Below, in pieces: positions 1 to 6,736 of a DNA stretch of 9,467 nt. The translations under genes and the position numbers were made by a program. Origin of the DNA: Spirochaetia bacterium. Lineage in GTDB: Bacteria > Spirochaetota > Spirochaetia > PWKH01. Location: positions 1-9,467 of the forward strand of contig JAIPFU010000058.1 of the NCBI GenBank assembly GCA_021736505.1, written 5' to 3'. The number at the start of each line of letters is the position of its first letter. Position 1 is the first letter of the stretch. The notes under the pieces were generated by a model. That model saw only the letters and a program-made list of their open reading frames with translations. It ran no database searches and was not told the DNA's origin.

Positions 1-935
1 TGGCCAATTTGAATAGTCTTCCCTCCAATAGCTAAGGCTCCCGCCATTACAGGATATGTCGCATTTGTCGCCCCTGCACATTCAGCAAACAGCGCTATTC
101 CTTTTCCTTCAGTTAGCTCAAGCAGGAGTTTTGATGCATCTACTCCGTCTTTTGATAATTGGATTGGATCATAGACATAATCTGCTCCCATAGATGCGGC
201 AAGTTCCCGTCTCTGTTGTGTTGTTTCAAAACAGATAAGTTTAGCTGCTCCACCCGTTTTAAGTAGGGCTATAGCAGCCAAACCAATGGGACCTGCTCCG
301 AATACAACAGCGTGACCTCCTGGCCGTAAACCTCCTCCACGTACAAACAATCCATTATACGCAACTCCTACCGGCTCAATCATCGCTCCTAATTCCAGAG
401 CAGTTGTTTTATCTCCGTAATAGGATTCAATATCATTTAATGTATAACAGTATTTTTCATGTACCACAGCAAACTCTGCAAATCCGCCGTCATACGTAAG
501 TCCAGGTTCCTCCAGCTGCTGACACTGATTAAACATCCCCATCCGGCAGGCATCACATTCACCGCACCAATGCATAGATTCAACACCTACCAAATCACCT
601 TTCTTTAATCGCTGCACATCTTTTCCAAGCTCTACAACCTCTCCTGAAAACTCATGTCCGGTGATGATCGGGTATTTTGAATGTCCATCATATTTGGTAT
701 ATCCATCTTCATCTTTCTGCAGCAGATGCGCATCTGTTCCGCAAATTCCAGCGGCTCCTACTTTTAATAGCACCTGTTTACTCTGTATCTTTGGTTTTGG
801 TCGATCCACTACTGATCCACGGATATTTTTCCAGATCGAATTCCCCCGTGATGAACGCTTTGTCTGTTTTTCACGTTCACTTAACTGGTACCCAGCTTTA
901 GGGGCCCAATCTGCCTCTACATAAAATGCTCTCAT
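1..935 (-). CDS. iolM: Zn-dependent alcohol dehydrogenase family protein, IolM-like (scyllo-inosose 3-dehydrogenase), 3' end cut by window edge
   Basis: This is a medium-chain zinc dehydrogenase, and the first 311 residues are visible. Seen: catalytic-zinc residues Cys65 (in GICGTDAH) and the His94-Glu95 pair (GHEFSG); a structural-zinc cluster Cys124, Cys127, Cys130, Cys138; Glu187 in IEPVGVAYN; and a Rossmann motif GAGPIG at 213-218. The N-terminus, the GGGLRPG stretch and the IEPVGVAYN stretch resemble, from memory, Thermotoga maritima TM0412, which oxidises scyllo-inosose to a diketo-inositol with NAD. The family is about 395 residues, so roughly 80 are missing past position 1. The ATG overlaps the TGA of the epimerase gene by four bases (ATGA), with AGGAGG seven bases upstream inside that gene, so translation is probably coupled. 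Another polyol dehydrogenase activity (sorbitol or threonine dehydrogenase type) is possible from the fold alone; the neighbours favour IolM. Confidence 0.82.
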   Translation of the reverse strand, partial: MRAFYVEADWAPKAGYQLSEREKQTKRSSRGNSIWKNIRGSVVDRPKPKIQSKQVLLKVGAAGICGTDAHLLQKDEDGYTKYDGHSKYPIITGHEFSGEVVELGKDVQRLKKGDLVGVESMHWCGECDACRMGMFNQCQQLEEPGLTYDGGFAEFAVVHEKYCYTLNDIESYYGDKTTALELGAMIEPVGVAYNGLFVRGGGLRPGGHAVVFGAGPIGLAAIALLKTGGAAKLICFETTQQRRELAASMGADYVYDPIQLSKDGVDASKLLLELTEGKGIALFAECAGATNATYPVMAGALAIGGKTIQIG

Positions 936-1753
936 TCCTCAGCCTCCTCTACAATACCGTTTATTGTATCTATTGCTGTTTTTGCACATGACCCACTGTC
1001 CGGGAGGGGCAGTACTTCTATTCCCAAGTACTTTATGCCAGGATACCTGCCTGCATGTTTAAGAATCTCCTGAAAATTCGTATGGCCCATACCTGGAGCC
1101 AAGCGATTACTGTCAGCACAATGGATCGCACCAATTTCTTCTGCGGCAGCATCTAAACTCTTCAGCATAGAGACTTCTTCAATATTCATATGAAAGGTAT
1201 CAGGTAATATTTTTATATATTCTGTATCACGCTCTTTAACAAATTCCCTGCAGGCATTAATCGTATTAAATATATTGGTTTCATAACGGTTAATCGCTTC
1301 AAGCAAGAGAATTACTCCTTTTCTGGAAGCATACTCCAGGCATGTGTCCATTGCTGAACATCCTTGCTCATACTGCTTTTCCTGGTTTTCTGCATTCAGA
1401 GAACCTTTAATCCCTCCCAAGATAACTGAGCCTCCACCTGTTTCAGCAAGCAGATCTATATATCCGAATATCCTTGAAATACAGCGCTCACGTTTATCCG
1501 CTTCTACATGGAAAAGCGCTAAACCATCTTCTAAATAACTTTGACCGGTTGCTATGGAAATCAATTCCATTCCATTTCGTTCTAATAGGGAAAACAGAAC
1601 AGATTTCTCTATATCCTCGGGAGTTCTCAAACTCAGCTCAATACCATCATATCCAAGAGAGGATAATTCTCGTATACCTCTTTCAAGCTCACCAGGGTAA
1701 AGCAGAGGGCCGAATCGGGTTTTATTAGGGGTTACGCTTGCCGCTATCTTCAT
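932..1753 (-). CDS. iolO: Sugar epimerase of the xylose-isomerase-like TIM barrel family, IolO-like (5-keto-L-gluconate epimerase)
   Basis: A 273-residue TIM-barrel protein of the AP-endonuclease-2 / xylose-isomerase-like superfamily, predicted to be cytoplasmic and metal dependent. Likely metal ligands in order are Glu152 (LLEAINRYETN), Asp185 (DTFHMNIEEV), His211 (HCADSNR) and Glu246 (GIEVLPLP), with His188 and Arg217 also in the conserved blocks. The blocks ATGQSYLEDGL, NRYETN, DTFHMNIEEV, ADSNR-APG-GH and E-LPLP are those I recall from Thermotoga maritima TM0416 (IolO), which converts 5-keto-L-gluconate to D-tagaturonate. Length is as expected. An AGGA-type ribosome site precedes the ATG in a 16-bp gap after the hydrolase gene, and the stop overlaps the next start. 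Alternative roles are other ketose 3- or 5-epimerases or inosose dehydratase (IolE), but the IolN and IolM neighbours favour IolO. Confidence 0.83.
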   Translation of the reverse strand: MKIAASVTPNKTRFGPLLYPGELERGIRELSSLGYDGIELSLRTPEDIEKSVLFSLLERNGMELISIATGQSYLEDGLALFHVEADKRERCISRIFGYIDLLAETGGGSVILGGIKGSLNAENQEKQYEQGCSAMDTCLEYASRKGVILLLEAINRYETNIFNTINACREFVKERDTEYIKILPDTFHMNIEEVSMLKSLDAAAEEIGAIHCADSNRLAPGMGHTNFQEILKHAGRYPGIKYLGIEVLPLPDSGSCAKTAIDTINGIVEEAEE

Positions 1754-1769
1754 ACTCTTTCCTTTTCTT

Positions 1770-2741
1770 TTATGTGGGATATCCTAATGTATAGATATGT
1801 TTCCCTCCATTTGCCGGACCTTTGATGACATCTTCAATCTCCTCTTTATTCCGCATTGTCATTGTTTCAATAGGAGGAAGTTCACCAGGAGGATACATCT
1901 CCATTATGTCGTTTATTAATTTTTCCAAATAATCAAGCATTGCATATACACCCGGCTTCGCCTTCTCAGGATCCGCAAGGGTAGCATCTCCCACAACCCC
2001 CTCGGGCGTAGATACAACTTCTATTGCTGAAGCTCCTACCTGGCACCAGAAGTCAATTGGAGATTCTTCCTTGTATACACTTCCCGATTTATTAATGTGT
2101 CCTTGCGGGAATATTGACATCGGTTTTGTTTTTTCTGCATATTTCTGGTCTATCAGCTCTGGAAACAACGCCATGGAGTAGGATGTTTCCACTTCATCCG
2201 CATGGATAAATGGAGTTTCAAATATACCGCCATGGGCTTTGTCTTTTAAATATTCCGGTATCACAAACCACCAATTTACATTTACAAGAATTGCCGGTAC
2301 CTGATATTTCTTCGCAAACTGATGTATAGCGAGCGGAATGACATAATCCTGTCCATGACCATTAAGAAGTATTATTTTTCGGAATCCGGAATTCCAGAAT
2401 CCTGCAACTACAGCCCGAATATAGGCAGCCAAATCTTCTTCAGGGATAACTATCGTACCGGGCATGCCAAGATGATGGAATGGATGTGATCCATACCAAA
2501 TCGGCTCTGCAACGGTACATCCAGTTCTTTGTGCAACTGCCTCTGCAAGTCGAGTTACGAGAAAAGTGTCTTCACCGCTGCATGCATTCTTTCCATGATT
2601 CTCAGTACTTCCTATGGGAAGAATCAGCATATCGCTTTGCTTGAGTCTTTTTTCAATTTGATGACCATTCATCGTCTGGTAATAGATTTCAGTCGGCCGT
2701 TCCATATGGCCGCCTTTCGGGGGTATTGTCCATTTACTCAT
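1770..2741 (-). CDS. iolN: Creatininase-family metal-dependent hydrolase, IolN-like (3-dehydro-scyllo-inosose hydrolase)
   Basis: A 323-residue creatininase-superfamily protein. Numbered from the chosen start, family metal-site residues are Glu47 and His49 (GSTENHG), Asp58 (SGED) and His129 (LLNGHG), followed by the HADEVETS block at 180-187. The spacing Glu-x-His-x8-Asp equals that of Pseudomonas creatininase (34, 36, 45), but the Glu that follows the NGH motif there is Gln131 here, so the second metal site is probably completed differently. In Thermotoga maritima the family member IolN (TM0413) opens the ring of the diketo-inositol made by IolM to give 5-keto-L-gluconate. The position between iolG and iolO/iolM supports that role here. 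An ATG twelve bases upstream (2753) would add four residues, but the GGAGG at 2747-2751 overlaps it and sits five bases before the ATG at 2741, which is therefore preferred. Creatininase or mycofactocin MftE-type activity fits the context less well. Confidence 0.82.
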   Translation of the reverse strand: MSKWTIPPKGGHMERPTEIYYQTMNGHQIEKRLKQSDMLILPIGSTENHGKNACSGEDTFLVTRLAEAVAQRTGCTVAEPIWYGSHPFHHLGMPGTIVIPEEDLAAYIRAVVAGFWNSGFRKIILLNGHGQDYVIPLAIHQFAKKYQVPAILVNVNWWFVIPEYLKDKAHGGIFETPFIHADEVETSYSMALFPELIDQKYAEKTKPMSIFPQGHINKSGSVYKEESPIDFWCQVGASAIEVVSTPEGVVGDATLADPEKAKPGVYAMLDYLEKLINDIMEMYPPGELPPIETMTMRNKEEIEDVIKGPANGGKHIYTLGYPT

Positions 2742-2746
2742 GATGT

Positions 2747-2751
2747 CCTCC
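2747..2751 (-). promoter_or_regulatory. Shine-Dalgarno site that sets the iolN start
   Basis: GGAGG on the minus strand, five bases before the ATG at 2741-2739. An earlier in-frame ATG at 2753-2751 shares its last base with this motif and has only an A/T run upstream, so it could not use this site. The downstream ATG is the probable start. Confidence 0.8.
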
Positions 2752-2837
2752 ATGATTTATTTATTTTAATTTTTTTACCAAGCAACTTCGCCTGACGAAA
2801 TAATTTTATGTTTTATAAGCAAATAACTATTTTTTTT

Positions 2838-2860
2838 GTGGGATACTGGTTGTATACCAC
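2838..2860. promoter_or_regulatory. Inverted repeat, candidate operator between iolG and iolN
   Basis: Arms GTGGGATAC (2838-2846) and GTATACCAC (2852-2860) are complementary at 8 of 9 positions around a 5-bp spacer, TGGTT. The core ATAC-N5-GTATACCA recurs at 7847-7863 in the promoter of the binding-protein gene, which argues for a protein-binding site. On the minus strand the repeat is followed by an A run and not by T residues, so it does not look like an intrinsic terminator of iolG. A weak -35/-10 pair (TTAGCA, 18-bp spacer, TATCCC) would frame it as in the upstream copy; a second promoter for iolN-iolO-iolM is possible but poorly supported. The rest of the 162-bp gap is AT-rich, with a TATAAA at 2812-2817 (minus) that has no good -35 partner. 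Confidence 0.55.
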
Positions 2861-2903
2861 TGTTGCTAAAAAAATTTCTCTTATATTTATCTCTTCTTAA
2901 TTC

Positions 2904-3953
2904 TTAACTTAGATATTCTGCTATAGTTTTTTTCGGTAGAATCTCTTCCAAGTAAACCGGTTTCTCAGTTTCGTAAGATTGCTTTGCCGCCTTAGCTATT
3001 ACTACCGGCAAGATAGCATCAATAACATCACAAACAACTTCTTTATCTTCCAATACTGCTTCTACAAATCCCCGCATTTCTTCTACATAGGCAAAGAAAT
3101 ATCTCTCCAGAAAAAAATACGGAGGTTTATCAGATAAAACTCCTTCATCCGTAATTAATGAAACTCTTGTAGCTGTATCATTATCGGTCATGCAGCTTCC
3201 CTTCGAACCAAAAACCTCCGCTCGCTGGTCATATCCGTAAACAGCCTGGCGAGAATTATCAATTATGCCAATTGCTCCACCTTCAAATCCAAGGGTAACC
3301 ACAGCAGTATCTACATCACCCTCTTTCCCTATCGCCTCATCAACTAAAACACTACCGTTGCTATGTACAAATTGCACTTCTTTACCGGTAAGGTATCGAA
3401 TCATATCAAAGTCATGAATCATCTGATCCATGAAAATTCCTCCCGATGAGCGAACATATTCTATAGTCGGCGGCGCTGGGTCCCGGGAAGAAATTTTAAT
3501 GATGTGGGGCTCTCCAATCTTTCCTGATTGTACAATCTCATGCATTTTCTTAAAATTGTGATCAAAACGGCGATTAAAACCAATTTGGAATTTAACTCCC
3601 GCCTTCTTTACTTCCCTCATTGTTTCCAGGATTCTCTGCAAATTAAAATCTACAGGTTTTTCACAAAAAATATGCTTACCCGCTTTGGCTGCTTTCACGA
3701 TTAGTTCTGCATGGGTATCAGTGGGAGAACAAATCATAATTGCCTTAACAGCATCATCAGTAATTACTTCGTCTGGATCCAGACTTATTCGTATAGCGCC
3801 ACTTTCCTGGAGCCACTCTTTTACATCATCTGGCATATACGGGTCTGCTGCATGGATAACTTCAGCATTTGGAATATGATTTATAACACTATCTAAATGG
3901 AGCCTTCCAATTTTACCAGTTCCAACAATGCCGATTGACAGCTTTTTTGTCAT
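2904..3953 (-). CDS. iolG: Gfo/Idh/MocA-family oxidoreductase, IolG-like inositol 2-dehydrogenase
   Basis: A 349-residue NAD(P)-dependent oxidoreductase. The N-terminal Rossmann domain has GTGKIG at 11-16, and the family EKP motif has Lys99. The C-terminal domain carries MDQMIHDFDMIRYL, giving Asp176 and His180; Lys99, Asp176 and His180 match the Lys97, Asp172, His176 catalytic set of Bacillus subtilis inositol dehydrogenase. It should oxidise the axial hydroxyl of myo-inositol to scyllo-inosose in the cytoplasm, feeding the IolM, IolN and IolO enzymes encoded downstream. AAGGAG lies seven bases before the ATG. The gene begins 14 bp after the permease stop, so it is probably cotranscribed with the transporter. 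The family also acts on scyllo-inositol, glucose and other sugars, so exact stereospecificity is inferred from context. Confidence 0.86.
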   Translation of the reverse strand: MTKKLSIGIVGTGKIGRLHLDSVINHIPNAEVIHAADPYMPDDVKEWLQESGAIRISLDPDEVITDDAVKAIMICSPTDTHAELIVKAAKAGKHIFCEKPVDFNLQRILETMREVKKAGVKFQIGFNRRFDHNFKKMHEIVQSGKIGEPHIIKISSRDPAPPTIEYVRSSGGIFMDQMIHDFDMIRYLTGKEVQFVHSNGSVLVDEAIGKEGDVDTAVVTLGFEGGAIGIIDNSRQAVYGYDQRAEVFGSKGSCMTDNDTATRVSLITDEGVLSDKPPYFFLERYFFAYVEEMRGFVEAVLEDKEVVCDVIDAILPVVIAKAAKQSYETEKPVYLEEILPKKTIAEYLS

Positions 3954-3967
3954 GTTACAACTCCTTT

Positions 3968-5110
3968 TTATTTACCTTTCTCATTCGAGTACACATCAAA
4001 CCAGACAGCTACAATAAGGATGATACCTTTTACGATATACTGCCAGTAGGCATCAACATTCATCATGCTCATCCCATTATCAATAGTAGCCATAAAAAAT
4101 GCTCCCAGAATTGCTCCAGCGACCTTCCCGGATCCTCCGGACATGCTTGTACCACCAATTACCGCAGCTGCAATCGCATCCAATTCTAGGTTCATTCCTG
4201 CAGAAGGAGTACCGGCATTTAATCGTGCTGATAATATTATTCCTGCTATAGCTGCAAGAAGACCATTCAGTGCATACACAAAGACTAAATTTCTCCTCAC
4301 TTTTATTCCGGAATATTCTGCAGCTTCGCGATTCCCTCCCATAGCATAAATACTACGTCCAAAAGAAGTTTTTTCAGCTACAAAAGTGAATATCAAAACA
4401 AGAAGCAGCATTATAAGTACCGGTAAAGGAAGGCCTCGATAATCATTAAGGATAGTGGCAACTCCAAGTATTATCACACAGGAAATTGTGTTCTTGAAAA
4501 AGAATTTAACCAATCCAGAAACTTCAAAATGATACCTAAGACGGGAATTTCTCGTACGGATATTTATTAAAATGAGAAGAAGACATGAAAGAATAGCGAG
4601 AATCCATACAATTGTCTGGGGAATATATGCTTGGCCATAAACCTTGTATGCATCATCAAAAGGGGCAATGGAAATTCCTTTTGTAATACCTAGTAAAACT
4701 CCCCTAAAAATGAGTAAACCTCCAAGGGTAACAATAAATGCCGGCACCTTGAGATATGAAATGATCACGCCCTGATAAAATCCAATGAAAAAGCCGCAAA
4801 TCAATACAATGGCAATGGTAATATATGGTCCAACTCCATTCCAAATATGAAGAGCAGCAGCCAAGCCTCCCAGTGCTCCCATCACCGATCCTACAGAAAG
4901 ATCAATATTTCCTGTAATAATAACTATAACAGCACCAATCCCAAGTATTCCGACTATAGCCATCTGACGAGTTAAATTTGAAATGTTCCGTGTCTTTAAG
5001 AAATATCCATCTGTGAATATTGTGAAAATAATCCATATGAACAAGAGTGCTCCGAGCATGACATAATTTCTTAAATCTATATTTTTGGTATCAAACTTAG
5101 GTTTTTTCAC
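3968..5110 (-). CDS. ABC transporter permease, XylH-type (CUT2 / BPD_transp_2), probable inositol or sugar uptake
   Basis: A 380-residue hydrophobic inner-membrane protein of the ribose/xylose permease family, close in length to XylH (393 in E. coli). Hydrophobic segments begin around residues 16, 51, 97, 123, 166, 207, 229, 276, 311, 331 and 357. Family marks are GNIDLSVGS (67-75), the cytoplasmic coupling-type loop GGNREAAEYSGIKV (258-271) and AAAVIGGTSMSGGSG (314-327). The start codon is GTG: it overlaps the ATPase TGA by four bases (GTGA) and has AGGAGG six bases upstream, so coupled translation is likely. It should form the channel with the ATPase and the binding protein. The family resemblance is to xylose permeases, but the cotranscribed inositol enzymes suggest inositol as substrate; sequence alone does not settle this. 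Confidence 0.88.
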   Translation of the reverse strand: MKKPKFDTKNIDLRNYVMLGALLFIWIIFTIFTDGYFLKTRNISNLTRQMAIVGILGIGAVIVIITGNIDLSVGSVMGALGGLAAALHIWNGVGPYITIAIVLICGFFIGFYQGVIISYLKVPAFIVTLGGLLIFRGVLLGITKGISIAPFDDAYKVYGQAYIPQTIVWILAILSCLLLILINIRTRNSRLRYHFEVSGLVKFFFKNTISCVIILGVATILNDYRGLPLPVLIMLLLVLIFTFVAEKTSFGRSIYAMGGNREAAEYSGIKVRRNLVFVYALNGLLAAIAGIILSARLNAGTPSAGMNLELDAIAAAVIGGTSMSGGSGKVAGAILGAFFMATIDNGMSMMNVDAYWQYIVKGIILIVAVWFDVYSNEKGK

Positions 5111-6654
5111 TGTTTTCCTCCTATGGCAGCATGCATAATTTTTTCTTGCGTTGCTTCTTTCGATGTCATTTCAGCAGTTATCTTCCCTTGACTCATAACG
5201 ACAATTCTATTACTCATACCAAGAACTTCCTCCAATTCGGAAGAGATCATGACAATAGCGACTCCTTCCTCAACTAACTGGTTCATAATTTTATAGATTT
5301 CTAATTTTGCACCAACATCAATACCACGAGTTGGCTCATCAAGAACAAGAATTTTAGGTTTAGTAAGAAGGGCTTTCTGCAATACAACTTTCTGCTGATT
5401 ACCACCGCTCAGATTTTTTACCTTTTGCTCCACCCCGCTTGTTTTTGTTCTCAACCTTTTGATCAATAAATTTGTAGAATGAATTTCTAAATTTTCATTT
5501 AATATACCAAACCTTGAAACTTGTTCTAGGGAAGCTAAGGTTGTATTTTCTTTTACATCCATTCCAAGCACTAAGCCATATAGTTTTCTATCTTCAGATA
5601 CCAGAGCAAGACCGTTCTTAAGAGCATCAGAAGGATCTTTTATGAAGACCTTTTTCCCGTTTATAAATACTTCACCTTCTCGTTTTGCTGGAAAAGCACC
5701 AAAAACACTGCTGAAAAATTCCGTACGCCCTGCCCCCATAAGACCGCTTACACCCAGAATTTCTCCTTTCCGGGCTTTGATACTAACGTTATCAATAAGC
5801 TTACGTCCAGGAATATTTGGATCCTGGACAGAAAAGTTCTTTACCTCAAGAACTATTTCCCCCAGTTGGTGTTCAACATAGGGAAAAAGATTATTCAACT
5901 CTCTACCAACCATCATGCGAATAATATCATTTTTTGTAATATCTGATATTGCAGCAGAACCAATAGTTTTTCCATCTCGCAAAATTGTTACATTGTCTGC
6001 TATACGCATTACTTCATCAAGTTTATGTGATATATATATACATGTAATCCCTTGCTCACGAAGCGCATTAAGAATATCTAACAACGTATCTACTTCAGAT
6101 TCTGTTAATGCTGCTGTAGGTTCATCAAGAATAAGAATCTTTGCATCCCTGGCTAAAGCTTTGGCAATCTCAACTAACTGTTTCTGTCCTATCCCTAGTT
6201 TTTTGATTTTTTCATTAGGTTTTATACGGCTATCGGTTTTGTCTTTGTTTTTATGAAGTCCAACCTTTTTTAGCAGTTCCTGAGTATTGAAGAAAATCTC
6301 ATCCCAGTTAATCATTCCCTTCTTTAATGGATATTTTCCTAGAAAAATATTTTCTCCGACACTTAATTCAGGAATAAGCTCAAGTTCTTGATGTATACAT
6401 ACTATCCCTTGCTTTTCCGCCTCTGAAGTATTTAAAAAGGTGTACTCTTCATCGTTAATAAAGATTTGCCCCTCATATGTCCCTTGAGGATATACACCAC
6501 TTAAAACTTTAATTAACGTTGACTTCCCTGCACCATTTTCACCACACACGGCATGAACTTTCCCTTGATGCACCTGAAGACTAACCTTATCAAGTGCTTT
6601 TACTCCAGGAAAAATTTTCGTGATGTCCCTCATTTCCAAAATCACCTGTTCCAT
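5107..6654 (-). CDS. Two-domain sugar ABC transporter ATP-binding protein, XylG-type (CUT2)
   Basis: A 515-residue protein with two fused ABC ATPase domains, as usual for ribose/xylose-type importers. Domain 1: Walker A GENGAGKST (38-46), signature-like LGIGQKQ (153-159), Walker B ILILDEPT (173-180), H-loop ISH (208-210). Domain 2: degenerate Walker A GLMGAGRTE (304-312, Arg-Thr in place of Lys-Ser), signature LSGGNQQK (415-422), Walker B ILVLDEPT (435-442), and SSELEE with no H-loop histidine. The imbalance is normal for this family and means only site 1 is likely to be fully active. An in-frame ATG at 6729 would add 25 residues, but they encode an intercistronic hairpin, do not resemble the family and lack a ribosome site; the start at 6654 gives the usual N-terminus (ILEMRDITKIFPGVKAL). 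Its own ribosome site (GGTG, seven bases off) is weak, in contrast to the binding-protein gene. Confidence 0.88.
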   Translation of the reverse strand: MEQVILEMRDITKIFPGVKALDKVSLQVHQGKVHAVCGENGAGKSTLIKVLSGVYPQGTYEGQIFINDEEYTFLNTSEAEKQGIVCIHQELELIPELSVGENIFLGKYPLKKGMINWDEIFFNTQELLKKVGLHKNKDKTDSRIKPNEKIKKLGIGQKQLVEIAKALARDAKILILDEPTAALTESEVDTLLDILNALREQGITCIYISHKLDEVMRIADNVTILRDGKTIGSAAISDITKNDIIRMMVGRELNNLFPYVEHQLGEIVLEVKNFSVQDPNIPGRKLIDNVSIKARKGEILGVSGLMGAGRTEFFSSVFGAFPAKREGEVFINGKKVFIKDPSDALKNGLALVSEDRKLYGLVLGMDVKENTTLASLEQVSRFGILNENLEIHSTNLLIKRLRTKTSGVEQKVKNLSGGNQQKVVLQKALLTKPKILVLDEPTRGIDVGAKLEIYKIMNQLVEEGVAIVMISSELEEVLGMSNRIVVMSQGKITAEMTSKEATQEKIMHAAIGGKQ

Positions 6655-6684
6655 ACGCTTACACCATTTTTTATTTGAATTATT

Positions 6685-6711
6685 ATTGGGGAAGGAAAAA
6701 CCTTCCCCAAT
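6685..6711 (-). other. Intercistronic RNA hairpin between the binding-protein and ATPase genes
   Basis: A perfect 11-bp inverted repeat: ATTGGGGAAGG and CCTTCCCCAAT around a 5-base loop, read as UUUUU in the minus-strand transcript. It lies 25 bases after the stop of the binding-protein gene and about 30 bases before the ATPase start. The bases after it are AATAATTCAAAT, not a T run, so it is not a standard intrinsic terminator. In many binding-protein ABC operons such a hairpin protects the upstream message or lowers read-through, giving excess binding protein; that role is inferred here. Confidence 0.7.
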
Positions 6712-6736
6712 TAGCAAAAGCTTAACCATTCATGTC

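Noticed and set aside
1672..1679. Further GTATACC-like match inside iolO
   Set aside because: It lacks the ATAC left half at the right spacing and lies in coding sequence; a chance match is likely.
2838..2860. Reading the iolG-iolN palindrome as an intrinsic terminator
   Set aside because: In the direction of transcription the stem is followed by an A run, not a T run, and the core is shared with a promoter-located element.
3685..4349. Plus-strand open frames opposite iolG and the permease
   Set aside because: They are antisense to well-supported genes, have no ribosome sites and show no recognisable protein features.
6655..6729. Earlier ATG for the ATPase gene at 6729
   Set aside because: It would translate the intercistronic hairpin into a 25-residue extension unlike the family, with no ribosome site; the ATG at 6654 gives the usual N-terminus.
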